Positions 22,393 to 33,500 of a stretch of DNA of 64,000 bases are shown piece by piece (the first letter of the stretch is position 1; every line of letters begins with the position of its first letter). Location of the stretch: positions 15,976,501 to 16,040,500 of the forward strand of contig JASXTE010000016.1 of NCBI GenBank assembly GCA_030280995.1, given 5' to 3'. Under the pieces are notes generated by a model. It saw only the letters and a list, made by a program, of their open reading frames with translations, was not told the origin of the DNA and did not search any database. The stretch is from Hemileia vastatrix (Eukaryota > Basidiomycota > Pucciniomycetes > Pucciniales > Zaghouaniaceae). The position numbers and the translations under genes were made by a program.

Positions 22393-23893
22393 TGTCAGCC
22401 TGTATATCTCCAGGACTGAGTAAAAAGTGATTATAAGTTATGTTAAACACATGAACTATACATGGGACTAATAAATAAGAGTACACAAATAGTATACATA
22501 AGTAAAATTATGATAATACACAAAAAATGCCATTATAACACCTTATATACACGCATATATCCACCTTTTATAGGTCTTATTTACTTAATATTAAGTTGGA
22601 ATATGTTAGGGTAATCTTAAGAACCTTAAGTATAAGGCTGCATAACTTTTAAGTACACTTAAAGCTGTTATATTCATTGTTTTATGCAAAAAACAAGAAA
22701 TGCGCTTTATTTCACTTAAAAGTTGACTATATGCGCTATAAAATTGAGAATATCAAAATTGCGCTTTGACAGATCAATTGGGCTCATTTAGAACTATTGA
22801 TTTGGCTATTTAAATGCATAAAAATAACACTTTTCAAATTTGGTGTTTTTTATGCCAGAAATGGCTTCTGTGTACTGGCCACATACTGCCTGCTTTTTTC
22901 CCGTGTGAATAGCTTCATTTTTAGCAAAGTTAGCTTTTTCACACTATAATTACCCCACATTCTACGCCCACTGTGGGGAAACACACTAAAATAGGCGACA
23001 GGCGCTTATTTAGTGTCCTAGCTTAATTAATAATGCATTGACCTTGTTTATATGCACTAATTTCATTAATAACCTCACTCTTGGCACTTTATTTCATCAC
23101 CACGCTTAAATTCGCCTAATTTTAGTCAAGGATTTACCCGTGCAAGAGCCTGCCAAGAACTGCATGTAGTTACCCCACATCTCACGCTCTTTTTTAAGTT
23201 TTTGGGTGGTTTCTCAGTCAATTTTGGTTATTTTTGAATGGGAATTTCACGTAGTATAATGTCAGGATTAGCCCCATTATTTCTACAGTCAATCCCCCTT
23301 ATTATTAAGCTATTATTAACCTTAAAAAGTCTTCTTTAGTCCTTAATATTATTGTTTTATACGCATATACTCTCTTTTTGTCTTTTTCTTTAATTTTGAT
23401 GGATTTCCCTTATTATTTCATGATTTTGGCGGTTATTACTCTTCTAGTTATGTCATGGGTCACTGGGAATGTTGATGGGAATGTCTATTAGTTGTTTAGA
23501 GGCGTTATTAACTGTGTATTGGGTGGTAAATCAAGGGAATCATTGGGGAACTCAGTGTGTATAAAAGGAGGAGGTTTTTGGGTTGTATTTCTTCATTCTT
23601 TATCATGACAATTTAACCAATATAACCAATCCAATTACAATACATATCAATTAGTACTTTTATAAGACTTTTGAATAGTATCTGAATTTATATAATCTAT
23701 TTTTCTACCAACTATAAAGATTGTAAGCCATATATAAGAATAGTGAGAATTATATTACTGCGACCTTTATATTTGATTATATTTTACAACTTAGTGGATT
23801 AGAACTACAGTATTCATATAGGACCATTAAAATCTTCTAGACAACTGACTATTCAAGCTAGTTCACGTCCTTGTACTTGACCCTAGCCTGACA
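22393..23893 (+). repeat. 5' LTR of element 2
   Basis: TGTCAGCCTGTATATCTCCA ... CTAGCCTGACA. Possible TATA at GTGTATAAAAGGAGG (23558-23572). It has the blocks TTCACACTATAATTACCCCA and CACTGTGGGG, also seen in the old minus-strand LTR at 37288-38773. Confidence 0.96.
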
Positions 23894-24559
23894 ATTGGGG
23901 ACCTTTCCTCAAGAATTCTGTTATAATCCTGTAAGTGAAATTTTCAAAAGAAGGTGCACGTAAATAATATCCCTATAGAAATATTTGGATAATTACAACA
24001 GGTTGGGGTCACTTATATAGTGATTTCAGAAAAAGAAGCCCTGTTATATTATAAAATTGTGATATTGAATCAACAATTTTACCACTAATTTAACTTATAA
24101 TTGTTATTAGTGGGTCTGTCAATAGACCAATTAAATTTGAGATCTTTGCAGATAAAATTTTTACCACTAATTTAACATATAATTGTTCTTAGTGGGAGTC
24201 TGTCAATAGACCAATTAAATTTGTGATCTTTGCAGATGATAACCAATTAAACTGATTAATTGTTTTCTTTTTACAGGACTCTTAATCCCTTTTTATTGGT
24301 TTGTAAAATTCATTTAATATTTGGAAAGAATCTTACTAACAAATTTTCTTTTTTAAATATAAATACACGGCTACATATTGTAGACCAGTTAAATCAAGTG
24401 ACCACATAAAAGCATATTTGACTTTTGGCACTTAAAATATTCTCTTCATACCAATAAGTAAGCAATAAAATTTTCTTCAGTGGTATTGATAAATACTGAT
24501 AAAACTCCTTTTTGAAGTTTTCATATCTAAACTTTCAATTCTTTAAATTCCACGTAAAA
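23894..24559 (+). other. 5' leader of element 2 with PBS and tandem repeat
   Basis: The PBS TGGGGACCTTTCC lies at 23896-23908. An ~82-bp unit is present twice in tandem (24081-24162 and 24163-24240), each with an inverted pair CCACTAAT ... ATTAGTGG and each ending CTTTGCAGAT, which looks like a splice acceptor. A role in splicing or packaging is conceivable, but not shown. Confidence 0.7.
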
Positions 24560-25096
24560 ATGTGTGACAACAATGACATTGTAAGTAATAAGGTAAAACC
24601 TTATAACTTAAGACCTAGAGCTGAAAGACCTGTTACAGGACATTCAAATGGAGGGCCAGGACTCTCCCATAATCAACAACACTCCGTCAATGTCTCTGGA
24701 GGAAAGGGAAAAGCTTTTAAAGCAGGTTTCAATAAAGAAAAAAAAAATACTTTACAAGAACAAGCTCACTCCCTATCCACCCTACTGAACACCTTGACAA
24801 TAAGAGTCAACAATATAGTGGACCAGATCAACAATCTGGAAAAAAGAGCAGCTCAAGGTTTCATAGAAGTCAACCAAGCTCTAGTGGACATAAAGACTCA
24901 ACCACCAACAGTGGCACCCAACAATTCCATAGCAACACCTCCAGCCCAAGAGGAGGACCAAAAAATTACTGTAAGCAAATGGAAATGGGATTGGTACACC
25001 CAAAACTACAACAATCCTCAACAGCAGGGCTCCAGCAGTCACCCTTACAGGGAAAAGGCAAGGAGAGGCAGGGGAAGTGGGATAAGACCTTGGTAA
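24560..25096 (+). CDS. Leader ORF (ORF1) of element 2, unknown function
   Basis: About 178 residues from MCDNNDIVSNK; an in-frame upstream ATG at 24512 would add 16 mostly hydrophobic residues and is less likely. Basic N-terminus (YNLRPRAERP), Gly/Asn-rich linker, a predicted coiled coil around SLSTLLNTLTIRVNNIVDQI, a Pro-rich stretch, the motif VSKWKWDWYTQ, HPYREKARRGRG and a final RPW-stop. The stop is embedded in TTGGTAAGT, which also reads as a strong 5' splice site. The last ~118 nt overlap the Gag-Pol start in the -1 frame. The same architecture in elements 1 and 3 suggests selection for it. It could be a nucleic-acid-binding accessory protein; no known domain is recognised. Confidence 0.7.
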   Translation: MCDNNDIVSNKVKPYNLRPRAERPVTGHSNGGPGLSHNQQHSVNVSGGKGKAFKAGFNKEKKNTLQEQAHSLSTLLNTLTIRVNNIVDQINNLEKRAAQGFIEVNQALVDIKTQPPTVAPNNSIATPPAQEEDQKITVSKWKWDWYTQNYNNPQQQGSSSHPYREKARRGRGSGIRPW

Positions 25097-27786
25097 GTCA
25101 TCCAACTTCTTATGATCAATTATATCAACCTGAAAATAAATTACTTATAGGTAATGAGATTGATAAGGAAATATTGGATATTATTGATAAGGATTTAAAG
25201 GATTATTCATTTGAACAGAATATGTTAAACTTGTCTTTACATGAGGACAATGTAAATAGTTTTATTGATCACCAGGAAAATACTATTAATATAAAAATGG
25301 AATCAAATGAATTAAATCTTGACCCTGATAATGAGTCTTCTGAATTGGACACGGAAAAAATAGAATATTTTTTAAAAGAGAATCCAATGGAATCAAAAAT
25401 AATAAGTAAATTATTATTGAGAATTGAAAAATTGGAAGAGTTCTCAAAAGAGTCAAACATTAATACAGAAAATGTATTATTACAACTAACACAGTCATTG
25501 AGTACCACAGCCAATAAATTAAAAATTATTGAAAATTCAAATAATGAATTGATCAATGAGAATAAAAGATTAAACTCTGAGATTAGAAATTTAGAAAGTA
25601 AATTAGAACACTCTCAGAATATTATGGCTACCATAGAGGGACGTGTAAAATTGTCTTTTTCAAATGTAAATGATACTTTAACTCATGTACCTGTAATAAA
25701 GGATAGGTTACAAAGAGTAGAAATTGAAGTAGCTAACATTTTGAAAAATACTGAAACAATAAAGGATAATACCTCTTATGTAGAAAGAGTACCAGTTTTT
25801 ATGAAACACTCTGATGATAAACCAATGATGGAACATGAACATAGTGTCATGGGCTCTGAGAATATAAAATCAGTAAAAGATGAAATTAATGATCATCTTT
25901 CTAAAGTGAGTGAATTACTCAATATTCCTCAGGTTAGGGAAGCAAAAACTAGCCAAAAGAACTGGCCTAAGTTAGATCAGTACCCTTCTTTTGACGGGGA
26001 TTCAAAATCTGATTGGCAACAATTCATACAAAGAATTGATAACTTAAAATTTTCATACAAATTACCTGATGAAGAAATTACTTCAAAGTTAATATCTTTA
26101 TTTACAGATGTGGCCTTATTATGGTTTGAATCTGTATTGAGTGAGGGAATTAATTACTCCTGGAATGAATGGAAGGCACTAATTGAAAGGCAATTTGGTG
26201 GCCCAAAATTTAGAATCACTCAACAAAGACTGTATGAAAGGGCCAGATATAATCCAAATGCTGGAGATAAACCCATGGTCTTCTTAATGAATTTAATAAA
26301 AATCATGAAAGCTATGGATCCAAAAATGGATTATGAAGAGTGGAAAGAAAAAATAATATACAAGTTGCCTATATCAGTTAGAGACATTATTGTAGCTAGA
26401 ACTGAAACTGTCAGAGACACCTCTGGATTCATTAATATATGCAATGAGATATTATTAAACCACAAGTATGAAACCAAGTATAGTAAGTACAGACAAAGTG
26501 TTGAAGTGGTAAAACCTACTACAAGTAAGTTACCAGTGGAAAAGAAAAAACCTTCATCTCCCCTTGTCCCTAAGAGACAAGAAAATAACACTTGTTACAA
26601 ATGTAATGAACCTTGGGTTAAGGGTCACACGTGTAAGAAGGGAATAAATGTTATTGAAACCTCACAGAATTCTGAACCTAGTAATCATGAAGATGAGAAT
26701 GTGGAATCTAGTGAGGATTGCAAAAGTAACATATCTTACAGTGATGATGAAAATGAGATATTTGTATTAGAAAAGGATATAATGTTCCTGAATGATGCTA
26801 TACCTCATACAGACACATCTTTAACTTCCATAGAGGAAGCTAAAATAATTAAAGATGTATCTCATGATACTTACAAAATAACACCTATCAGAGAACCTAT
26901 TATCATATGTGGAAAAGAAATGAATGCCATTCTTGACACTGGGGCTGCAGGTAGTGTAGTTTCAATTAATACATTAATGAAACTTGATAGTAAGTACCAG
27001 GAAAAACTAGAATCTGTTCAGACAAAGAACTGGAGAGGTTTTGGTTCAGTATTAAATCAAATTGGCAAATATAAAACTGCTGTATTCTTTAAATATAATA
27101 ATGGATATGTTAGAGCAGTTTGTGAATTTGTAGTAATGGATAATAATAATTGTAGTGATTGGTTTATTATTGGCAATGATTTATTGACAAAATTTGGCAT
27201 TAAACTAGATCCTGCAAACAGTTGTTTCACCATAGGGGTAAATGGTAAAAGGAAATTCAAAATATGTTCTGAAAATTCAGTATATGCCATTTCTCCTAGA
27301 GAAGAACAACTGCAAGGTGGAAGAACCACCAATGAACTGGTTGAATTGGAAAATGAAATCCAAAAGGCCTCTTTCAGTCCTCAACTCTCAAAAATTGAAC
27401 AAGAAGATATTTTGAGATTGATTAAAGCATATCCTATGGCATTTGCTCATGATTCAAATGAACTAGGATTTGTCAAAGACCATGAGATGAAAATCTCTCT
27501 AAGCTGTGATTTGGATAATATTCCTGGCAGTCTAAAAAAAAAACCTTACCATGCAAATGATCCTGACTTATTTCCAAAAAGAAGGAGAAGGCCTAAAAAG
27601 CAACCTGAAGAAATTGTGGAAAAAGCAGAGATTGAAAAAATACTCAAGAAAATAATCCTTACTAAAGAAAAAGGAACTGAGTATTTACTAAGATTTGAAG
27701 GGAAATCAAATGAATTTGATAAATGGATACCTGAAAAAGAAATTTCTAATTTATCCACCCTTCTTAAAAAATTTAAACAGAAATAA
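24979..27786 (+). CDS. Gag-protease-chromodomain fusion polyprotein (RT, RNase H and integrase core deleted in frame)
   Basis: An intact 935-residue ORF. Residues about 60-250 are acidic and coiled-coil rich. Gag core at about 325-490 (NWPKLDQYPSFDGD, WNEWKALIERQFGG). Zinc knuckle at about 537 (CYKCNEPWVKGHTC). Protease at about 651 (ILDTGAAGSVVS, catalytic Asp present). The frame then reaches SLKKKPY, the normal start of RT, and jumps to HANDPDLFPKRR, which in the related minus-strand copy (39085-39309) follows LLKPY at the end of integrase. A chromodomain follows (883-935: EYLLRFEGKSNEFDKW). Shared AAACCTTA-like sequence at both ends suggests a microhomology deletion. The start at 24979 (MEMGLV) lies inside the leader ORF. 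The product could form particles and bind methylated-histone chromatin, but cannot copy or integrate DNA alone. Confidence 0.9.
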   Translation: MEMGLVHPKLQQSSTAGLQQSPLQGKGKERQGKWDKTLVSHPTSYDQLYQPENKLLIGNEIDKEILDIIDKDLKDYSFEQNMLNLSLHEDNVNSFIDHQENTINIKMESNELNLDPDNESSELDTEKIEYFLKENPMESKIISKLLLRIEKLEEFSKESNINTENVLLQLTQSLSTTANKLKIIENSNNELINENKRLNSEIRNLESKLEHSQNIMATIEGRVKLSFSNVNDTLTHVPVIKDRLQRVEIEVANILKNTETIKDNTSYVERVPVFMKHSDDKPMMEHEHSVMGSENIKSVKDEINDHLSKVSELLNIPQVREAKTSQKNWPKLDQYPSFDGDSKSDWQQFIQRIDNLKFSYKLPDEEITSKLISLFTDVALLWFESVLSEGINYSWNEWKALIERQFGGPKFRITQQRLYERARYNPNAGDKPMVFLMNLIKIMKAMDPKMDYEEWKEKIIYKLPISVRDIIVARTETVRDTSGFINICNEILLNHKYETKYSKYRQSVEVVKPTTSKLPVEKKKPSSPLVPKRQENNTCYKCNEPWVKGHTCKKGINVIETSQNSEPSNHEDENVESSEDCKSNISYSDDENEIFVLEKDIMFLNDAIPHTDTSLTSIEEAKIIKDVSHDTYKITPIREPIIICGKEMNAILDTGAAGSVVSINTLMKLDSKYQEKLESVQTKNWRGFGSVLNQIGKYKTAVFFKYNNGYVRAVCEFVVMDNNNCSDWFIIGNDLLTKFGIKLDPANSCFTIGVNGKRKFKICSENSVYAISPREEQLQGGRTTNELVELENEIQKASFSPQLSKIEQEDILRLIKAYPMAFAHDSNELGFVKDHEMKISLSCDLDNIPGSLKKKPYHANDPDLFPKRRRRPKKQPEEIVEKAEIEKILKKIILTKEKGTEYLLRFEGKSNEFDKWIPEKEISNLSTLLKKFKQK

Positions 27787-27967
27787 ATTTCTGTTCAACC
27801 AGCTGAGGGGTTAAAAAACCAGTACTCATAATATTTTATTATGTTTTATTTCTTTAAAGTTGAATCTTTAATGCTACAGATTTATTCTGAATACCTGAAA
27901 ATTACAAATTAATAAAATAAAATGTATAACTTATCATTTTTTTTATTGTTTTTTTTGGGTGGGCGAG
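27787..27967 (+). other. 3' noncoding end of element 2 with polypurine tract
   Basis: AT-rich, with a poly-T run followed by GGGTGGGCGAG (27957-27967) immediately before the LTR, a good polypurine tract. Confidence 0.75.
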
Positions 27968-29468
27968 TGTCAGCCTGTATATCTCCAGGACTGAGTAAAA
28001 AGTGATTATAAGTTATGTTAAACACATGAACTATACATGGGACTAATAAATAAGAGTACACAAATAGTATACATAAGTAAAATTATGATAATACACAAAA
28101 AATGCCATTATAACACCTTATATACACGCATATATCCACCTTTTATAGGTCTTATTTACTTAATATTAAGTTGGAATATGTTAGGGTAATCTTAAGAACC
28201 TTAAGTATAAGGCTGCATAACTTTTAAGTACACTTAAAGCTGTTATATTCATTGTTTTATGCAAAAAACAAGAAATGCGCTTTATTTCACTTAAAAGTTG
28301 ACTATATGCGCTATAAAATTGAGAATATCAAAATTGCGCTTTGACAGATCAATTGGGCTCATTTAGAACTATTGATTTGGCTATTTAAATGCATAAAAAT
28401 AACACTTTTCAAATTTGGTGTTTTTTATGCCAGAAATGGCTTCTGTGTACTGGCCACATACTGCCTGCTTTTTTCCCGTGTGAATAGCTTCATTTTTAGC
28501 AAAGTTAGCTTTTTCACACTATAATTACCCCACATTCTACGCCCACTGTGGGGAAACACACTAAAATAGGCGACAGGCGCTTATTTAGTGTCCTAGCTTA
28601 ATTAATAATGCATTGACCTTGTTTATATGCACTAATTTCATTAATAACCTCACTCTTGGCACTTTATTTCATCACCACGCTTAAATTCGCCTAATTTTAG
28701 TCAAGGATTTACCCGTGCAAGAGCCTGCCAAGAACTGCATGTAGTTACCCCACATCTCACGCTCTTTTTTAAGTTTTTGGGTGGTTTCTCAGTCAATTTT
28801 GGTTATTTTTGAATGGGAATTTCACGTAGTATAATGTCAGGATTAGCCCCATTATTTCTACAGTCAATCCCCCTTATTATTAAGCTATTATTAACCTTAA
28901 AAAGTCTCCTTTAGTCCTTAATATTATTGTTTTATACGCATATACTCTCTTTTTGTCTTTTTCTTTAATTTTGATGGATTTCCCTTATTATTTCAGGATT
29001 TTGGAGGTTATTACTCTTCTAATTATGTCATGGGTCACTGGGAATGTTGATGGGAATGTCTATTAGTTGTTTAGAGGCGTTATTAACTGTGTATTGGGTG
29101 GTACATCAAGGGAATCATTGGGGAACTCAGTGTGTATAAAAGGAGGAGGTTTTTGGGTTGTATTTCTTCATTCTTTATCATGACAATTTAACCAATATAA
29201 CCAATCCAATTACAATACATATCAATTAGTACTTTTATAAGACTTTTGAATAGTATCTGAATTTATATAATCTATTTTTCTACCAACTATAAAGATTGTA
29301 AGCCATATATAAGAATAGTGAGAATTATATTACTGAGACCTTTATATTTGATTATATTTTACAACTTAGTGGATTAGAACTACAGTATTCATATAGGACC
29401 ATTAAAATCTTCTAGACAACTGACTATTCAAGCTAGTTCACGTCCTTGTACTTGACCCTAGCCTGACA
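27968..29468 (+). repeat. 3' LTR of element 2
   Basis: Same length as 22393-23893, with about six substitutions, for example TCTTC/TCTCC near 28907, GGCGGT/GGAGGT near 29005 and TGCGACC/TGAGACC near 29335. Confidence 0.96.
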
Positions 29469-29473
29469 GTAAG

Positions 29474-29885
29474 TGTTCAATTATTAAAAAAAAATTTTTT
29501 TTCCTAGTTGACCATTATAGAGTGTTAAATCCTCTTAGTCCTAGAAGAATTAACATTATTATTAATACAAATTAAATTATTATATTAATTTTTTTTATTA
29601 TTAATTATTGTTAATTTTTGGTTGACTTAAAAGTACTTTGTGCTTAGTCCCAAATATACTGCCATATTTAATATTGGTAATTTAATTAATTGGTTGAATT
29701 AACTTGATTGTTTATTCCCAATTTAGCTTTGCAATCCATTTTATAAATTAATTTTTTATAAATATTACTTTATATTAATTTTTTTTTTTTTTATAATTTA
29801 ATTAATTAAAAAATTTTATTTTTGGAGCAATTATTAACTAACTTTTATTAATCTTTTTAAGAAGTTAATTAATCTTCCCACTATT
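29474..29885 (+). other. 5' leader of element 3, part after the insertion
   Basis: AT-rich noncoding sequence up to the leader ORF. No other feature is seen. Confidence 0.6.
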
Positions 29886-30567
29886 ATGTCCAACAATTTG
29901 GCTGAAAAAATGGATAACATGCAAGTGTATGAAATTGAAATTGACTATGATGCTGATACTGTGAGTTCTTCTAAAGTTGAACATAAAAAATCTTATGCTA
30001 ACACAAAAAATTCACATAATTCAGGATGTGGAAATGACAGGAGAAGTAAACAAACCAAACCCCCTTCCCCCAGCACCACAGAAGGAAGTAAAGCCTCTAG
30101 TACCTCAAGAAGGTCTTCCAAAAGGATTCAAAATAAAAAAGATTCCTCTACCACAACAAAGCAGCAACCTGTCCAGTCATATAAAAGAGCTGAAGACAGA
30201 AAAAATGAGGTATAAAGCAAAAGTAGACACCTTGTGGGATCAGGTTCAAGAACTCAGGAACCAAAATCAGGCCCAGGCCCCTCCTCAGTTGCCTCCCAAT
30301 CAGCCTCAGTTTCAGGCTCAACCTTCACAGCCACCCAGCTCCTCCATCCAAAATCCAAATACTATGGAAGTAGAGCAATGGAAATGGGATTATCTAATGA
30401 GTCACTACCAACAGAATGTGCAACACCCTCCTTATCATCAGCCTGGCCCATCCAGAACACCCAATTTCCATCCACCTCCTCATCCCTACCAACAAAGCAG
30501 GAGAAAGAAGGCCCAAGCACAATCCCAAACTCAGTCTCAGGGGAAGTTTCCTCCTCTGCCATGGTAA
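29886..30567 (+). pseudogene. Leader ORF (ORF1) of element 3, with a frame change
   Basis: Starts MSNNLAEKMDNMQ at 29886 and is open in that frame to 30215. The part homologous to the other leader ORFs, from about 30085 (LSSHIKELKTEKMRYKAK, then VEQWKWDYLMSHY) to the terminal PLPW-stop at 30567, is in the +1 register. Either a small indel lies between 29977 and 30120, or the true start is the in-frame ATG near 29977. Pro/Gln-rich C-terminal half, HPYQQSRRKK basic patch. The end again reads CATGGTAAGT. It overlaps the Gag-Pol frame (open from 30216) by about 350 nt. No known domain. Confidence 0.6.
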
Positions 30568-33500
30568 GTAATTTGGTTGATAGTCACTTGGGTATGTTTT
30601 CTAAATGAACTTCTTCTGCAGGTAATATTATTGAACATGGTGAAAGAACAATTAAACCTGTTAAAAGACAGCTTCCTGTAACTAGTAGCCCTATTGATGT
30701 AATTAGCAAATTGTCATTTGATGAACCTTTACATTTAACTTCTACTTCTTTAATTAACCTTTCTCTTGCAATTAAGAATGATTATGTTTCCCCTGAAGTC
30801 TATACCTTAATTGAGAAAACTTCTGAAGAAATATTGAGAGATACCCTTGATTTTAATGTTGTGAAAGACAAACATTTAAGAGATGTGTTAATACATGAGA
30901 GTGATAGATTGAATAATCTGCATTTGCATTGTAAGGTAAGTTCTTCTGTACAAGATACAGCTTATTATAAAATCAAAGACACTTTAAATATTGTTCTTAG
31001 TCAACAAAAGCAAACAAGGAGTGACCATAGAGCTATCTCAGATAGAAATATCAGTCTAAAAAAGACCTTGAGTGAATTGAAACCCCTTATTGAAGAAAAT
31101 TATTCATTAAAAAATGAAATAAAATCTCTGCAAAATGAGTTTAAAAAGCTAAGAAATGATTTCAATGCACTAAGTGCCAAACACTCAGTTTCTGAGGACA
31201 GAAATGTTTTATCTCTTGCAAAAGTAAATGACCAGATGTCTGAAATTACAACAATAAGAGACTATATGTCTGACCTGCAGGAAAAATTCTCAACCTTAAC
31301 CATCAATAATGAATTAAATGAGAATGCTGTCAATAATCTGCATAAAAATAAAGGAAAAAAACCTGAGCAGAGTTCATCCTTTCTTCCTCATATTTCAACC
31401 ATTAAACAAACTGACAATGAGTCTGTAAAATCTTTTGCTACTAGCAAAAAATCTTGTGATGGTCATGCACCAGCTGTTTCTGTAAATAATGAAATTTCTG
31501 AACACCTGGCTAAACTTCAGGAATTATTACTGAAGAATAATTCAAACCAAAAAATGGACCATCCCAGTAGTCAGAAAAATTGGCCTAAGTTGGACCAATA
31601 TCCTACCTTTGATGGTGATTCTTCCTCTGATTGGCAACACTTTATCCAAAGAATTGATAATTTAAAGAGATCTTATAAACTACCTGATGAGGAAATTGTT
31701 TCTAAGCTAATTTCTTTATTTTCCAATGTAGCCTTGATGTGGTATGAATCTGTCCTTTTAGATAACAATCATTATACATGGAATGATTGGAAATCCTTGA
31801 TTGAGAATCAGTTTGGTGGTTCAAAATTCAGGTTAGCTCAGCAAAGACTGTATGAGAATACTAAATATGTATCCTCCTCTGTTGAAAAGCCCATTGTTTT
31901 TCTTAGGAAAATAACAAAAATCCTAAGAGCAATTGATCCAAAGATGGATTATGATATTTGGAGAGATAAAATCTTGTATAAATTACCAAATTCTCTTAGA
32001 GACTTGATTGTGGCTAGAACTGAGCATGTTAGGGAAAATTCTTCTTTCATTAATATATGTAATGAGGTACTACTCAACCATAGATATGAACCAAAGAATT
32101 ACCTTGGTAAATCTTATAATGATCAGAATAAACCTTCTACAAAGCTCCCAGAAAAATCTGGTAAACCCTCTGCCCCAGTTGCACCTAAAAATATGCAACA
32201 AATACTTGTTATAAATGTAGCAAACTGTGGCTGAAGGGTCATGTTTGTGACAATAAAATTCATCTTGTTGAACAAAATGAAGACACTGATGAAGTTGAAC
32301 TTGATGTCAAATATTCTTCCAGTGACTGTGAAAGTAATATATCCTATGACAATGAATCTGTTCAAGATGTTTTAATGTTGGAACAGGATGTCCATTATTT
32401 AAATAATATATCTGAAGAATGTGTATTGGATTTATCTTCAGTAGAAAATGCTGAAATAATTAAAGATATTACTAACAATTCTATAACTATATCCCCTTTG
32501 AAGGCACCTGTTATCATTAATGGTAAAAATGTTGATGTAGTTCTTGATTCTGGTGCTGGAGGAAGTGTAGTGTCTGAAAAAGCTTTAGCTTCAGTAGATA
32601 GGGATTATTTGAGTAAATTATTACCTATGACTTCTGAAAAATGGAGAGGGTATGGTTCTACCTTAATTCCTATTGGCAAATACAAAACCTCTGTATTCTT
32701 CAAATATAATGGTGGTTTTGTCAGAGCTATTTGTGAATTTGTTGTCATGAAAAATGATAATTTAAGCAATTGTTTTATTATGGGAAATGATATTTTAACC
32801 ATGTTTGGTGTGAAATTGGACCCAGCAAATAATTGCTTTACCTTAGGAATGAATGGCAAAAGGAAATTCATAATTTTCTCTTGTAGAAAACCTTCTGGGC
32901 ATCTGTTAAAGTCCTGTAACTCACTAATCCAGTGTAAAGGCAGAACAACAACTGAAATGGATGATTTATTAAATGAAATAAATACTGCTTCTTTTGGTGA
33001 TCAGTTGACTAGTGAACAAAAGGATTCTATTATTGCCTCTATTACCTATTTCCCTATGGCTTTTGCTCATGGTTCTCATGTCTTGGGAATTGTTCAGGAA
33101 GAGATGAAAATTACCTTATCCTGTAACTTGAGTGATATTCCTCCTAGTCTTAAGAAAAAACCATATCCTGCTTCTCCAACAAAAAGAAAGGATATTGAAG
33201 ATAATATTGAAACATTATTAAAAATGAATATCATTGAGAAAGTGGATGTCACCCCCAAATATTGTGTCATCTCCCCAGTCTTGATTTCTTATGAAAAAGA
33301 TAAAGCTAGATTATGTGGAGATTACAGAGCTTTAAACACTTATACTGTTGATGATATTTATCCTTTACCCAGAATTAATTCAATAAATGCTACCTTGCAA
33401 GGTGCAAAATTTATTAGTTGTCTTGATGGTAATAAAGGTTATCATCAAGTTCCAGTTGAGAAAAATTCTCAAACTTTTTTGCTTATTGCTACTCATATGG

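Larger units (their letters stand above)
22388..29473 (+). mobile_element. Non-autonomous Gypsy element 2 (Gag-protease-chromodomain), recent nested insertion
   Basis: LTRs at 22393-23893 and 27968-29468 are each 1501 bp and differ at about 6 positions by eye (99.6%). They are flanked by GTAAG at 22388-22392 and 29469-29473. Between them lie a PBS, a leader ORF and one open frame in which everything between the start of RT and the end of integrase has been removed in frame. It inserted into the leader of element 3. Near-identical LTRs and intact ORFs mean it moved after the deletion arose, so enzymes must have come from another element. Confidence 0.95.
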
